A DNA stretch of 64,000 bases from Desulfovibrio desulfuricans (GTDB lineage Bacteria; Desulfobacterota; Desulfovibrionia; Desulfovibrionales; Desulfovibrionaceae). Each line of letters begins with the position of its first letter. Position 1 is the first letter of the stretch. Location: contig NZ_JANFYZ010000002.1 in NCBI RefSeq assembly GCF_024460775.1, forward strand, positions 304,928-368,927, written 5' to 3'. Made by a program: the position numbers and the translations under genes. The notes below the pieces were generated by a model. That model was not told the DNA's origin. It did not search any database and saw nothing but the letters and a program-made list of their open reading frames with translations. Shown piece by piece: positions 7,321 through 15,989 of the stretch.

Positions 7321-7356
7321 AAACTGGCTTTGCGCGTTAAGGCAAAGTCAGTTTTT
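7321..7356 (+). terminator. Terminator after the second paralog
   Basis: AAACTGGCTTTGC (7321-7333) pairs with GCAAAGTCAGTTT (7342-7354) with one G-T pair, and a short T-run follows. Confidence 0.7.
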
Positions 7357-7543
7357 GCGTCTATGGGGTGGAATTATGCCCAGGCAAGGCTTGTCACGGG
7401 GGATGCCACACATGGTTGCCTTGGGGGAGAGCCTTTGGGAATTTTCAAAATAATATAGGCTAAAGACTAATTGATATAATAACAAATATAGCTTAACATT
7501 ATAAGCCAAGGAAGGTTATGGAAAATAAATTTTTGGAGGAAAT

Positions 7544-8224
7544 ATGTTTAAGAGGATTGCTCTTGCCATTGCCCTGACTCTGGCGCTTTCAGCACCCGCC
7601 ATGGCGGAAAATTCCGGATTTTATGTGGGCCTGAAGTTCCTTGACTCCATCCAGAGCACTGGTTCCATGTCCAGAAGCGGTGCGGTTGTTAACGCCTTTG
7701 ACGTTAAGAATTACTCGCAGAACACGGTGGGAGGCGGCATTTACGCTGGCTATGACTTTTATTCCCTGAACCAGGTCCCCTTGCGCGCGGAAATTGAATA
7801 CGACATCCGCACCAACTCCACCACCAGCTGGGATCTCAAAAACGGCGGCAACGCCGCTGACCTCAAGGGCACCTGGGGCCTCCAGACCCTGTTCCTCAAT
7901 GCATACTGGGATTTCCACAACGATACGGCCTTCACGCCCTACATTGGCGCGGGCCTTGGCATGGGCTTTCTCAAGAGCAAGTACGAGATTGAAATCCCCG
8001 GCGTGGGAAGCGAAAGCACTACTAATCTGAACACGGTATTTGCCTGGAATGCAGGCGCTGGCGTTTCCTATGCCTTTACCGACAACATCTCCGCTGATCT
8101 TGCCTACCGGTTTGTGGGTCTGGGATACTCGGAAACCGAAAAGACCATCCTGGGCGAAAAGCAGAAGCTTGGCATGGCCCCCTATGCCAATGAATTCAGC
8201 CTTGGCCTGCGGTATACGTTTTAA
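7544..8224 (+). CDS. Outer-membrane beta-barrel protein (OmpW/opacity-like)
   Basis: A 226-residue outer-membrane protein. Signal peptide 1-21 ends at APAMA before ENSGFYVG. The mature chain alternates hydrophobic and polar residues in roughly eight strands, for example 'GGGIYAGYDFY', 'VPLRAEIEYDI', 'TPYIGAGLGMGF', 'FAWNAGAGVSYAF', 'NISADLAYRF'. It closes with 'FSLGLRYTF', the C-terminal aromatic signature read by the BAM complex. TTTGGAGGAAAT precedes ATG 7544. The gene stands alone with a terminator at 8257. This fold class includes OmpA-type and opacity porin-like adhesins; a specific role cannot be assigned. Confidence 0.88.
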   Translation: MFKRIALAIALTLALSAPAMAENSGFYVGLKFLDSIQSTGSMSRSGAVVNAFDVKNYSQNTVGGGIYAGYDFYSLNQVPLRAEIEYDIRTNSTTSWDLKNGGNAADLKGTWGLQTLFLNAYWDFHNDTAFTPYIGAGLGMGFLKSKYEIEIPGVGSESTTNLNTVFAWNAGAGVSYAFTDNISADLAYRFVGLGYSETEKTILGEKQKLGMAPYANEFSLGLRYTF

Positions 8225-8256
8225 GCACATTGTTTCATGACCACCTCCCTTCCTGT

Positions 8257-8283
8257 GGCCGTCCTGCTTGGGCGGCCTTTTTT
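8257..8283 (+). terminator. Terminator of the beta-barrel gene
   Basis: GGCCGTCC and GGGCGGCC form a stem with one wobble pair around TGCTT, followed by TTTTTT. Confidence 0.8.
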
Positions 8284-8520
8284 GTGGGGGAGAGACTCAC
8301 GGTGGCAATCCGGATGCGAGGGCGCCTGTCGCTGGCTGCTCGTTGAATGGCTGGCATCCGTCTTTAGAGCTGGGTTTGTTTGGGATAGAGTTGCTTGCAC
8401 AGAGTATGGGGCTGTCTGGCTGGTTGCTAAAAAGAGCAGGTGCAGAGAGCTTTTGGGGCAGGGGGGATAGCAATTTTTGAAGCTGTCACGAAAAGTATCA
8501 CGGATAGTGATGGTTCAACA

Positions 8521-8553
8521 AAAGAAAAAGGAGTTACTGTTTCCAGTAACTCC
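8521..8553 (-). terminator. Terminator of tRNA-Ser
   Basis: GGAGTTACTG (8530-8539) pairs with CAGTAACTCC (8544-8553). On the minus strand it is followed by TTTTTCTTT, just after the tRNA-Ser 3' end. Bases 8284-8520 hold nothing I can support. Confidence 0.8.
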
Positions 8554-8561
8554 TTGAAATC

Positions 8562-8653
8562 TGGCGGAGAGGGGGAGATTCGAACTCCCGGTACGCTGTT
8601 AACGTACACACGATTTCCAATCGTGCTCCTTAGACCAGCTCGGACACCTCTCC
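8562..8653 (-). tRNA. tRNA-Ser (GGA anticodon)
   Basis: A 92-nt tRNA on the minus strand. The acceptor stem GGAGAGG pairs with CCTCTCC, and CCA is genome-encoded at 8562-8564. The anticodon stem-loop ACGATTGGAAATCGT carries GGA. The long variable arm TGTACGTTAACAGCGTACC marks a class II serine tRNA, and the T-arm GGGAGTTCGAATCTCCC is perfect. It reads UCC and UCU codons. Confidence 0.95.
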
Positions 8654-8894
8654 ATTCGGTGATGTTCACCGCTCAAAGCCGAATACCTATATAGCAGGCA
8701 TTCAGGAATTGCAAGAGAAAAAATTGAATCAGGGCAGTTTGTTGCAAAAAAGTTGTCATAAGGGCAACAACCAGCCCCAATGCAGCGCAGCCATTCCTGT
8801 TCGCGCACAGAGCATCGAGCCTGGCGAAGCTCCGCAGCACAGCAACGCGCCCAGAGCACTGGCCTCAGCGCAAAGTCCCACAGCACCCAGAGCA

Positions 8895-8924
8895 AAGGCC
8901 CACCCGGAATTCCGGGCGGGCCTT
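8895..8924 (-). terminator. Hairpin after the 46-residue gene
   Basis: AAGGCCC-A-CCCGG (8895-8907) pairs with CCGGG-C-GGGCCTT (8912-8924) around AATT. It is strong, but the minus-strand T-run is weak. It is placed to end the small gene at 8964-9104. Confidence 0.5.
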
Positions 8925-8963
8925 GCATAATATATCAACAGGGCTGCACGCGATCGGCCTTGG

Positions 8964-9104
8964 CTAATCGTCTTTGCGGTCCTTGTTTTTGGTCTCGTCA
9001 TCTTTGCGCTTTTTCTTGGTGATCTGCGCGGCGCGGTAAAAAGCCCACAGCCCAAAGACCGCCATAACGGTAATGCCCACAGCGTTGAGTGTCAGGACGT
9101 CCAT
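8964..9104 (-). CDS. Small membrane protein, 46 residues
   Basis: A short gene easily missed by length cut-offs. ATG 9104 with AAGGA seven bases upstream begins MDVLTLNAVGITVMAVFGLW, a single transmembrane helix. A strongly charged cytoplasmic tail follows (ITKKKRKDDE... ending RKDD). This layout, a short periplasmic start, one helix and a Lys/Asp tail, is typical of small accessory membrane proteins. It lies 81 bp downstream of fabI on the same strand, with a hairpin after it, so it may share the fabI transcript. The family is not recognised. Confidence 0.65.
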   Translation of the reverse strand: MDVLTLNAVGITVMAVFGLWAFYRAAQITKKKRKDDETKNKDRKDD

Positions 9105-9185
9105 GATCTGATCCTTCTGACGGCATCAGGCTGCTGAGGCCGCGCCATTGCGCAAGCGCGCGTTCTTGTTCTTGTCAGCAGGGGG

Positions 9186-9956
9186 TTAACCCATCACGCC
9201 TATGGTGCTGAAGCCGCTGTCCACATAGATGACCTGGCCCGTCACAGCGTGGGCAAGGTCAGAGGCGAGGTACAGGGCCGTGCCGCCCACGTCGCCAGTG
9301 GTGACGTTGCGGTGCAGGGGGGCGTTGCGGTCAACAATGCTGCACAGATCCTTCATGCTGGAAACAGCAGAAGCGGCAAGGGTCTTGATGGGGCCGGCGC
9401 TGATGGCGTTGATGCGGATGCCCTTGGTGCCGAAGTCGCAGGCAAGGTAGCGCACGGAGGCTTCAAGAGCGGCCTTGGCAACGCCCATGACATTGTAGCC
9501 GGGAATGACCTTGGTGGAACCGTGATATGTCATGGTAATGATGGAAGAACCCTCGTGCAGCAGGGGTTCAAAAGCGCGACAGACGCCGGTGAGCGAGTAG
9601 GCGGAAACGTCCATGGCAAGGCGGAAGCCCTCGCGGGAGGTGTCCACAAAGCGGCCACCCAGGTCTTCGCGGTTGGCAAAGGCCACGGAGTGCACGAGGA
9701 TGTCCAGGTCGCCCCATTTTTCCTTGACGAGGTCGGCGGCGGCCTGAATCTGCGCGTCATCGCACACATCGCACTGGAAGGTGAATTCACCGCCAAGCTC
9801 TTCGCTCAGGGGGTCAACGCGTTTTTTGATGGCATCGCCTACATAGTTGAATGCCAGGCGGGCACCCTGTTCCTTAAGGGCATTGGCAATGCCGTAAGCG
9901 ATACTTCTATTATTGGCCAAACCCAGTATAAGAGCTTTCTTTCCTTGCAGCAGCAT
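9186..9956 (-). CDS. fabI: Enoyl-[acyl-carrier-protein] reductase (NADH)
   Basis: A 256-residue SDR-family enzyme that reduces trans-2-enoyl-ACP in the last step of each fatty acid elongation cycle. ATG 9956 follows AGGAGGATCC. The divergent FabI cofactor loop reads ILGLANNRSIAYGIA near residues 10-24. The catalytic Tyr-x6-Lys is YNVMGVAK, preceded by the second FabI tyrosine in TYHGSTKVIPG. NAD-binding 'CDVCDD' and 'HSVAFANRE' are in place. Length equals the family norm. It stands alone apart from the small gene downstream, and is a triclosan-type target class by family. Confidence 0.95.
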   Translation of the reverse strand: MLLQGKKALILGLANNRSIAYGIANALKEQGARLAFNYVGDAIKKRVDPLSEELGGEFTFQCDVCDDAQIQAAADLVKEKWGDLDILVHSVAFANREDLGGRFVDTSREGFRLAMDVSAYSLTGVCRAFEPLLHEGSSIITMTYHGSTKVIPGYNVMGVAKAALEASVRYLACDFGTKGIRINAISAGPIKTLAASAVSSMKDLCSIVDRNAPLHRNVTTGDVGGTALYLASDLAHAVTGQVIYVDSGFSTIGVMG

Positions 9957-10173
9957 GGATCCTCCTGAAAAAACAATGCGAGCCGAACGAGTCGGCACTA
10001 AAGTGTATCAGAACAGCGGCAGCGCGCCTGGGCGAAAAAGCCGCACAATATACGGCGCTGTCGGACAGTGGACGGCAGGTCGATGGTACAGCCCGGCGCT
10101 TTTGTGAAAAAAGTGCCTAGGCTGCCACGCCAAAGGCGCGCCCGGCACTGTTGTACCGGACGCGCTCAATTTG

Positions 10174-11055
10174 TTACTTTGTAAGGATGTCGTAAGCTTC
10201 CTGGTAGCGATTCGCCGTGGCCTTGATGATTTCTTCCGGCAAGGCGGGCGGCGGGGGCTGCTTGTTCCAGGGCTGCTTTTCCAGCCAGTCGCGCAGGTAC
10301 TGCTTGTCGAAGCTGGGCTGGCCCTGACCGGGCTGATACTGGTCAGCGGGCCAGAAGCGGGAAGAATCGGGCGTGAGCACTTCATCAATGAGGTGCAGCT
10401 TGCCGTCAATAAAGCCGAATTCAAACTTGGTGTCGGCCACGATAATGCCGCGCCCGGCGGCATAGGTGCGCCCGGCCTCGTAAATGGCAAGCGTGGTGCG
10501 CTCAACCTGGGCGGCGGTTTCCGCGCCAAGCAGTTCCGCAGCCTGGGCCACGCTGATGTTTTCATCGTGCTGGCCGAGTTCGGCCTTGGTGGAGGGCGTA
10601 AACAGCGCAGGCTCCAGCTTGTCGGATTCGCGCAGGTTGGCGGGCAGCTTGTAGCCGCACAGGGTGCCGGTGGCCTTGTAATCCTTCCAGCCGGAGCCGG
10701 TGATGTAGCCGCGCACAATGCATTCCACAGGCAGGGGCTTGGCCTTGCGCACGATGACGGCGCGGCCTTCAAGCTCGTCCTTCCAGGGGGCCAGAGCGGC
10801 GGGGAAGCGGTTCACATCGCTTTCAATCAAGTGATTGGGAATGATATCCTTGAACTTTTCCATCCAGAACAGGGTGATCTGGTTAAGAATCACGCCCTTG
10901 TAGGGGATGGGTTCGTTCATGATCACGTCAAAGGCCGACATGCGGTCAGTGGTGACAATGAGCAGTGTTTTTTCGTCCACATCATAGATGTCGCGCACTT
11001 TCCCGCGAGAAAGAAGGGGATAGGCGCTGATCTCGGTTTTTACCACGACTTTCAT
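10174..11055 (-). CDS. purC: Phosphoribosylaminoimidazole-succinocarboxamide synthase
   Basis: A 293-residue SAICAR synthetase that joins aspartate to CAIR with ATP in purine synthesis. Hallmarks are '[15 protein letters not shown]' (ATP loop, residues 14-28), '[20 protein letters not shown]', '[16 protein letters not shown]' and 'DTKFEFGF' plus '[14 protein letters not shown]' (catalytic and metal site). It is the long form seen in eukaryotes and many Desulfobacterota rather than the 237-residue E. coli form. ATG 11055 has AGGAG six bases upstream. It begins 27 bp after hisD, so the two are co-transcribed. Confidence 0.96.
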   Translation of the reverse strand: MKVVVKTEISAYPLLSRGKVRDIYDVDEKTLLIVTTDRMSAFDVIMNEPIPYKGVILNQITLFWMEKFKDIIPNHLIESDVNRFPAALAPWKDELEGRAVIVRKAKPLPVECIVRGYITGSGWKDYKATGTLCGYKLPANLRESDKLEPALFTPSTKAELGQHDENISVAQAAELLGAETAAQVERTTLAIYEAGRTYAAGRGIIVADTKFEFGFIDGKLHLIDEVLTPDSSRFWPADQYQPGQGQPSFDKQYLRDWLEKQPWNKQPPPPALPEEIIKATANRYQEAYDILTK

Positions 11056-11082
11056 GATGGCTCCTGATTCCTCTGGCTCTTG

Positions 11083-12387
11083 CTATTTCTTCCCGCGCGC
11101 TTCAACGGAGCGGGCGTGGGCTTCCAGGCCTTCCAGCCGGGCAAGGGCGGCTATGGACTGCATGTTCTGCTGTAAAAAGGTTGAAGAAGCGGCTACGATG
11201 CTGGTCTTTTTGCAGAAGGTCTGCACCGAAAGAGCCGATGAAAAACGCGCCGTTCCCAGTGTAGGCAGCACATGGTTGGGCCCGGCAAAATAGTCGCCCA
11301 CAGGTTCGGGGCTGTGCTGGCCCATGAATACGGCCCCGGCATGGCGGATAAAGGGCAATACGGCCCAGGGGTCGCGGGTGCACAGTTCAAGGTGCTCCGG
11401 GGCCACCATGTTGGCAACCGCCACAGCTACGGAAAGATTGGGCGTAACCACAATGGCGCTCCAGTCTTCCAGCGCGCGAGCGGCGGTGGTGGCTCTGGGC
11501 AGGGCGGCGCACTGCTTTTTCAGCTCCTGCTGGAGGGTATCGGCCAGACGGGCATCGTCAGTGATGCAGATAGCCGAGGCCAGAGCATCGTGCTCCGCCT
11601 GCGAAAGCATATCCGCAGCGAGCCATGCGGGGTTGGCGGAAGAATCGGCCAGCACGAGCACTTCGCTCGGCCCGGCGATCATATCAATGCCCACAATGCC
11701 CTGCACCATGCGCTTGGCAGTGGTGACAAAAATATTGCCCGGCCCGGCAATAACATCCACAGGCTGAATGGTTTGCGTGCCGTAGGCCATGGCCGCAATG
11801 GACCATGCCCCGCCAACGCGGTAAACTTCATCAATATCAAGAAGATGCGCTGCGGCAAGAATATGCGGATTAACCGTGCCGTCCTTGCGGGGCGGCGTAA
11901 ATACCGCCAGGCGCGGCACGCCGGCCACCTGGGCGGGTATGGCGCTCATGAGCAGGCTGGAAACAAGGGGCGTATTGCCACCCTGACCGCCGGGAACATA
12001 CAGGCCGCCAGCGTCAACAGATGTAACCTGCTGGCCGAGAATGCTGCCGTCCTGGCGGGTGAGAAACCACGATTTCTCAACCTGAGCTTCATGGAAAGAG
12101 CGTATGTTGGCCGCAGCCTCGCCGATGATTTCGCGGCTTTCAATGGTGACTGAGGCTGCCGCCTTGGCGATTTCCTGCTCGCTCACGCGCAGGGGCGGGG
12201 CAAAATCAGGGCAGTCAAAATTGCGCGTGTACTCCACAAGGGCATCGTCGCCCCTTTGCCGCACAGCGTTGATAATGTCGGTTACGGCGCTTTCCACCCC
12301 GTTGCCGGGATTGTGCCGCCCTTGCAGCCACTGGGCCAGCGCGGGCCATTCCTGTTCATGTTGCAGCGTCAAAATTCGGCATGTCAT
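11083..12387 (-). CDS. hisD: Histidinol dehydrogenase
   Basis: A 434-residue zinc enzyme that oxidises L-histidinol to histidine with two NAD. Family blocks include 'SVDAGGLYVPGG', 'VAGVPRLAVFTPP', 'DVIAGPGNIFVTTAKR', 'GIDMIAGPSEVLVLAD' and 'DMLSQAEHD' with the zinc-binding Gln/His pair, then 'APEHLELCTRDP' and 'GDYFAGPNHVLPT' in the C-terminal half. Length is normal. It is the first gene of a hisD-purC pair linking histidine and purine synthesis, pathways that share the AICAR intermediate. No other his gene is in the window. Confidence 0.96.
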   Translation of the reverse strand: MTCRILTLQHEQEWPALAQWLQGRHNPGNGVESAVTDIINAVRQRGDDALVEYTRNFDCPDFAPPLRVSEQEIAKAAASVTIESREIIGEAAANIRSFHEAQVEKSWFLTRQDGSILGQQVTSVDAGGLYVPGGQGGNTPLVSSLLMSAIPAQVAGVPRLAVFTPPRKDGTVNPHILAAAHLLDIDEVYRVGGAWSIAAMAYGTQTIQPVDVIAGPGNIFVTTAKRMVQGIVGIDMIAGPSEVLVLADSSANPAWLAADMLSQAEHDALASAICITDDARLADTLQQELKKQCAALPRATTAARALEDWSAIVVTPNLSVAVAVANMVAPEHLELCTRDPWAVLPFIRHAGAVFMGQHSPEPVGDYFAGPNHVLPTLGTARFSSALSVQTFCKKTSIVAASSTFLQQNMQSIAALARLEGLEAHARSVEARGKK

Positions 12388-12520
12388 AGTGCTGTTCCTC
12401 TTCTGGTTCGGGCAATATACAGAAGCCGCCGCAGAATGTCGAGGCGCAGATGTCTGTCAACTGGCGCAAGTGCTGGCGCTGTGGAGCCGGAACAAAACTT
12501 TTTGCAGTTACGGCAGCGCC

Positions 12521-12549
12521 TTGACAGGGTGGACAAGCATACTTACTTA
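12521..12549 (+). promoter_or_regulatory. Candidate promoter of grpE
   Basis: TTGACA (12521-12526), 17-bp spacer, TACTTA (12544-12549). A consensus -35 with a weak -10, located 45 bp before the grpE start. No CIRCE inverted repeat is present. Confidence 0.5.
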
Positions 12550-12593
12550 ACGGAAAGCATCGTGACCCCGCCGGGGTCGATTCAGGAGGAAGC

Positions 12594-13247
12594 ATGCAGC
12601 GTCATAAAATGAACCACTCATTCGGACAGCAGGGCAGTCAGCAGGGCGGCCAGGCGGATAACCGGGCAGAATGCCAGCCCGAAAGACCGGAAGATGGTTT
12701 TCTTGAAGAAGACGGTATTCTGTTCGGTCAAAATGCGGGCAAAAACCCCGCTGCCGATTCCGTGCAGGAGTCTGATACTGCCCCGGCAGACAAGGCGGCC
12801 TCAGGCGAAAGCCTTGAAGAACGTTGCAAGGCGGAGCTGACAGAAATGCGCCTGCGCAATGCCGCAGAAATGGACAACTTCAAGAAGCGCCTCACGCGCG
12901 AACATGAAGAGCAGATGCGCTACGCGGCTGAAAAGGTCTTGGGCGACCTGCTGCCCACGCTCGACAACCTTGATCTGGCCCTGCGTTACGGCAGCAAGAG
13001 CGAAGCCTGCAAGGACATGTTGCAGGGCGTGGCCATGACCCACAAGCTCCTGCTTGATGCGGTGGAAAAGCATGGCCTCAAGCCCCTCGGCGAGGAAGGC
13101 GAGGAATTTGATCCCAACGTGCATGAAGCCGTGGGTTTTGAAGACCGCCCCGATTTTGCCCCCAACTCTGTAGCGCGTGTGCTGCAACGGGGTTTCAAGC
13201 TGGGCGACCGTTTGCTCCGCCCCGCCAAGGTGATGGTAAAACAGTAA
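12594..13247 (+). CDS. grpE: Nucleotide exchange factor GrpE
   Basis: A 217-residue co-chaperone that releases ADP from DnaK. A disordered, Gln/Gly-rich N-terminus (residues 1-75) is longer than usual. It leads into the long coiled-coil 'ELTEMRLRNAAEMDNFKKRL' and the beta-domain signature 'EEFDPNVHEAVGFEDRPDF' ending with 'VLQRGFKLGDRLLRPAKVMV'. AGGAGG lies five bases before ATG 12594. It is monocistronic with its own terminator. dnaK, dnaJ and hrcA are not adjacent, unlike in many bacteria, so heat regulation must act on this promoter separately. Confidence 0.95.
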   Translation: MQRHKMNHSFGQQGSQQGGQADNRAECQPERPEDGFLEEDGILFGQNAGKNPAADSVQESDTAPADKAASGESLEERCKAELTEMRLRNAAEMDNFKKRLTREHEEQMRYAAEKVLGDLLPTLDNLDLALRYGSKSEACKDMLQGVAMTHKLLLDAVEKHGLKPLGEEGEEFDPNVHEAVGFEDRPDFAPNSVARVLQRGFKLGDRLLRPAKVMVKQ

Positions 13248-13269
13248 ATTTTTTGTGCGCGGCTTTTCG

Positions 13270-13306
13270 GCCCGGCGGCTTCGGCTGCCGGGCTTTTCTG
13301 TTTTTT
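13270..13306 (+). terminator. Terminator of grpE
   Basis: GCCCGGCGGC and GCTGCCGGGC form a stem with a TTCG loop, followed by TTTTCTGTTTTTT. It also separates grpE from the convergent lysR. Confidence 0.85.
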
Positions 13307-13313
13307 GCGCTGG

Positions 13314-14294
13314 TTATGCCGTGCCCAGAAAATGGGCGGCTTCGGCAATGATCTGTCGCAATTGTGATGTCGTTTCCGGTTCGTCCCCCTCATGAGCACT
13401 GCCGTCCGTGTTGTAATCACCACCCACTTGCAGCGCCAGGCCCAGGCGTAGTTCCAGCAGTTCCCCCTCCGCCAGAGGGCAAAAGACAACATCTCTCCGC
13501 CCAATGGCGGAAAATGAACGAGGCAGCATCCCCATGCCATCCCCTTGGGCAATGCGGGCCAGCAGCACATCGTGCTCTTCCGGTTCTTCCAGATAAACTG
13601 GTGCAAAGCCCACATGGGTGAAAATGCCGCGCATGTGGTCAAAGTACGCGGGATTGTTCTCGCGCCGAAACCAGAAAAGAGGTCTGCCGTTCAGGTCTTG
13701 CAGTTTTACTGCGCCGTTGCCTGCATGGGGCAGGCTTGCAACCCATGCCGCGGGCAAAGCTGCCAGCAGCGGTTCTGCATACGGCAGCGGGCTAACATGC
13801 ACGCCCGCAGCATCAAGCGGCAGAGCCACCAGCGCCGCGTTCATCCTGCCCCGGCGAACTCCCCGCGCAAGTTGGGGGGATGACTGGCGCACATACCGCA
13901 CCGGGCTGCCGTTGAGAGTATCAAGTCTTTTTATAAAGCCCGCAAAAATGCCCTGTTCAAAGGCTGTTGTCAGGCCAATGGACAAGGGCGCTTCCGATCC
14001 ATTCCTGCCATGTCCGAGCCTCCGCAAGCGCAGTCCTGCGGCGTCCTGTGCTTCCAGTACCGGGCGGGCAATGCGTAGCACTTCCAGCCCTGCCTCCGTG
14101 AGTGTGAGCCCTCGGCTGTGGCGCTCAAACAGCGTGAGGCCCAGCATTTCTTCCAGATGCCGCATATGGCGGCTCAGGGGCGGCTGGGTCATATACAGCC
14201 TGTCAGCGGCGCGCCGCAGGCTGCCTTCTTCTGCAACTACAGAAAAATAGCGCAGCAGCCGCCAGTCGGGGATGTCAAAAAGATCGTTAGCCAT
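13314..14294 (-). CDS. LysR-family transcriptional regulator
   Basis: A 326-residue LTTR. The N-terminal winged helix spans about residues 10-70 ('RLLRYFSVVAEEGSLRRAA', 'LYMTQPPLSRHMRHLEEMLG', 'FERHSRGLTLTEAG'), followed by the linker helix and a periplasmic-binding-like effector domain. It is transcribed divergently from the carboxymuconolactone decarboxylase-like gene at 14400, with a 105-bp shared promoter region. That is the classic arrangement for an LTTR controlling its neighbour and itself. 'QPPLS' and the domain order resemble the BenM/CatM group, which respond to aromatic-ring metabolites; the ligand here is unproven. Confidence 0.93.
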   Translation of the reverse strand: MANDLFDIPDWRLLRYFSVVAEEGSLRRAADRLYMTQPPLSRHMRHLEEMLGLTLFERHSRGLTLTEAGLEVLRIARPVLEAQDAAGLRLRRLGHGRNGSEAPLSIGLTTAFEQGIFAGFIKRLDTLNGSPVRYVRQSSPQLARGVRRGRMNAALVALPLDAAGVHVSPLPYAEPLLAALPAAWVASLPHAGNGAVKLQDLNGRPLFWFRRENNPAYFDHMRGIFTHVGFAPVYLEEPEEHDVLLARIAQGDGMGMLPRSFSAIGRRDVVFCPLAEGELLELRLGLALQVGGDYNTDGSAHEGDEPETTSQLRQIIAEAAHFLGTA

Positions 14295-14399
14295 GCTTTA
14301 AAGGTATCACCAAAAAGGCAAGAGGCAAAGCGCGGGCATGGGCATAAAAGTCTGATCAGGGTCACGGCATTGAGCCAGGCCATTACACCGGAGAATGTC

Positions 14400-14786
14400 A
14401 TGCAGACTGATCGTTATGCCGCAGGGCTTGCCATGCTGGAACAGGTTGACGGACGCGGCGGGGAAGAAGTGCTGGAAAGCGTGCGGGCCATTTGCCCCGA
14501 TTTTGCGCAATACCTTGTGGAATTTCCGTTCGGGGATATTTATTCAAGGCCAGGCCTGGATTTGAAAAAGCGGGAGATCGCCGTTGTGGCGGCCCTGACA
14601 GCAATGGGCAACGCGGCCCCGCAACTGCGCGTGCATATTGCGGCTGCCCTGCATGTGGGCTGCACTCGCAAGGAAATACTGGAGGTCATTATGCAGATGG
14701 CCGTGTACGCGGGTTTTCCCGCCGCGTTGAACGGCCTGTTTGCCGCCAGGGATGTTTTTGACGGGCAGGATGGGCAGAAAGTGTAG
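14400..14786 (+). CDS. Carboxymuconolactone decarboxylase family protein
   Basis: A 128-residue AhpD/CMD-fold protein. ATG 14400 has CCGGAG seven bases upstream; the frame opens earlier only as antisense of lysR. Visible family features are 'FGDIYSRPGLDLKKREIAVV' followed by 'LTAMGNAAPQLRVHIAAALH' with the conserved His, and 'CTRKEILEVIMQMAVYAGFP'. It has one Cys (in HVGCTR) rather than the CxxC of AhpD peroxidases, so a gamma-carboxymuconolactone decarboxylase-like role is more likely than peroxidase. The divergent LysR regulator supports inducible use on an unknown substrate. Confidence 0.88.
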   Translation: MQTDRYAAGLAMLEQVDGRGGEEVLESVRAICPDFAQYLVEFPFGDIYSRPGLDLKKREIAVVAALTAMGNAAPQLRVHIAAALHVGCTRKEILEVIMQMAVYAGFPAALNGLFAARDVFDGQDGQKV

Positions 14787-14891
14787 GGCAGACAGGCGCG
14801 GCGGTTGCTGTTGGCAGCCGCTGCGTCAGAAAATGGGGAAATGCCGGGCAGAAGCAGAAGCCCGCCATGACGCGGCAAAGTTCAGGAGCAG

Positions 14892-15989
14892 CTACATGTC
14901 TGAATATTTTGCGGCGATGCTGCGGAATTGCTCCTGCATGGCTAAAAAGGCGTCCACCACTTCTGGGTCAAACTGGGTTCCGCGTCCTTCCACAATAATA
15001 CGCATGGCTGTTTCGTGCGGCATGGCGGGTTTGTAGACGCGCTTGCTGCGCAGGGCGTCATACACGTCGGCCACGCTCATAAGGCGGGCGGAGAGCGGAA
15101 TGTCCTTGCCAGCAATGCCGCGTGGGTAGCCCTTGCCGTCCCAACGCTCGTGGTGGCAGTAGGCAATGTCGCTGGCGATGCGCAGAAAGGAATTTTCCCC
15201 CAGAAACTTGTCAGCCGAGGCCAGCACAGCACGCCCCAGCGTGGTGTGTTCCTTCATGGCTTCGTATTCCTCATCGGTAAGGGGGCCGGGCTTGTGCAGC
15301 ACGGTATCTGCAATGGCGACCTTGCCCACATCATGCAGCGGCGCAGAAAGGTAGAGCCACGAAATGGCATCGGCGTCCAGTTCGTCCCTGTACTCGGGCA
15401 GTTGCGAAATATAGACGGCCAGCGCCTTCACGTAGTTCTGCGTGCGTTTGATGTGCGCGCCGGTTTCCGTATCGCGCCATTCCGCAAGGCTTGCCATGGC
15501 GTGAATTGTGGCTTCCTGCGTAAGGGCAAGCTGGCGTGTGCGGGCGAGCACCAGATCATTCAGGTGGTCGCGATAGAGTTTGTATTTGAGCTGGTTGGCT
15601 ACGCGGTTGCGCACCAGCGAGGAGCGGAAAGGCTTGGTTATGTAATCCTGCGCGCCCAGCGAAAGGCCCTTGGCCTCGTCAGTTTCTTCATTCTGCGCCG
15701 TAATGAACATAACCGGGATGTCGCGGGTCTGCGCATCGCTACGCAGACGTTTGCAGACTTCGTAACCGTCCATACCGGGCATGATGACGTCAAGCAGGAT
15801 CAGGTCTGGCGGGGGTTGCCGCAGGGCCAGACGCAGGGCGTCCGTGCCGTTTTTGGCAAACATGATTGTGTATTTGTCGCGCAGGCATTCACTGAGAATG
15901 CGCAGATTTTCAGGCGCGTCATCCACAAGCAGGATGATGTTGCGCCTGTCTACCTGGGATGGATCGGCGGATTCTTCTGCCCAGCTCAT
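14892..15989 (-). CDS. Response regulator with HD-GYP phosphodiesterase domain
   Basis: A 365-residue protein. The receiver domain (about 15-135) has the acidic pair DD at 23-24, phospho-acceptor Asp67 in 'LILLDVIMPGMDGYE', and conserved Lys in 'YITKPF'. A coiled linker follows. The HD-GYP domain (about 165-355) has 'HIKRTQNYVKAL', 'HDVGKVAI' with the metal-binding HD, 'HHERWDGKGYPRG' with an intact GYP, and 'SVADVYDALRSKRVYKPA'. It should hydrolyse cyclic-di-GMP when phosphorylated. Its ATG overlaps the stop of the upstream lipoprotein gene (ATGA), so it is the last gene of the Mla-like operon. No cognate kinase is adjacent. Confidence 0.94.
   Translation of the reverse strand: MSWAEESADPSQVDRRNIILLVDDAPENLRILSECLRDKYTIMFAKNGTDALRLALRQPPPDLILLDVIMPGMDGYEVCKRLRSDAQTRDIPVMFITAQNEETDEAKGLSLGAQDYITKPFRSSLVRNRVANQLKYKLYRDHLNDLVLARTRQLALTQEATIHAMASLAEWRDTETGAHIKRTQNYVKALAVYISQLPEYRDELDADAISWLYLSAPLHDVGKVAIADTVLHKPGPLTDEEYEAMKEHTTLGRAVLASADKFLGENSFLRIASDIAYCHHERWDGKGYPRGIAGKDIPLSARLMSVADVYDALRSKRVYKPAMPHETAMRIIVEGRGTQFDPEVVDAFLAMQEQFRSIAAKYSDM

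Noticed and set aside
10171..11067. Rightward open frame of 298 codons
   Set aside because: Antisense of purC, whose protein sequence is unmistakable.
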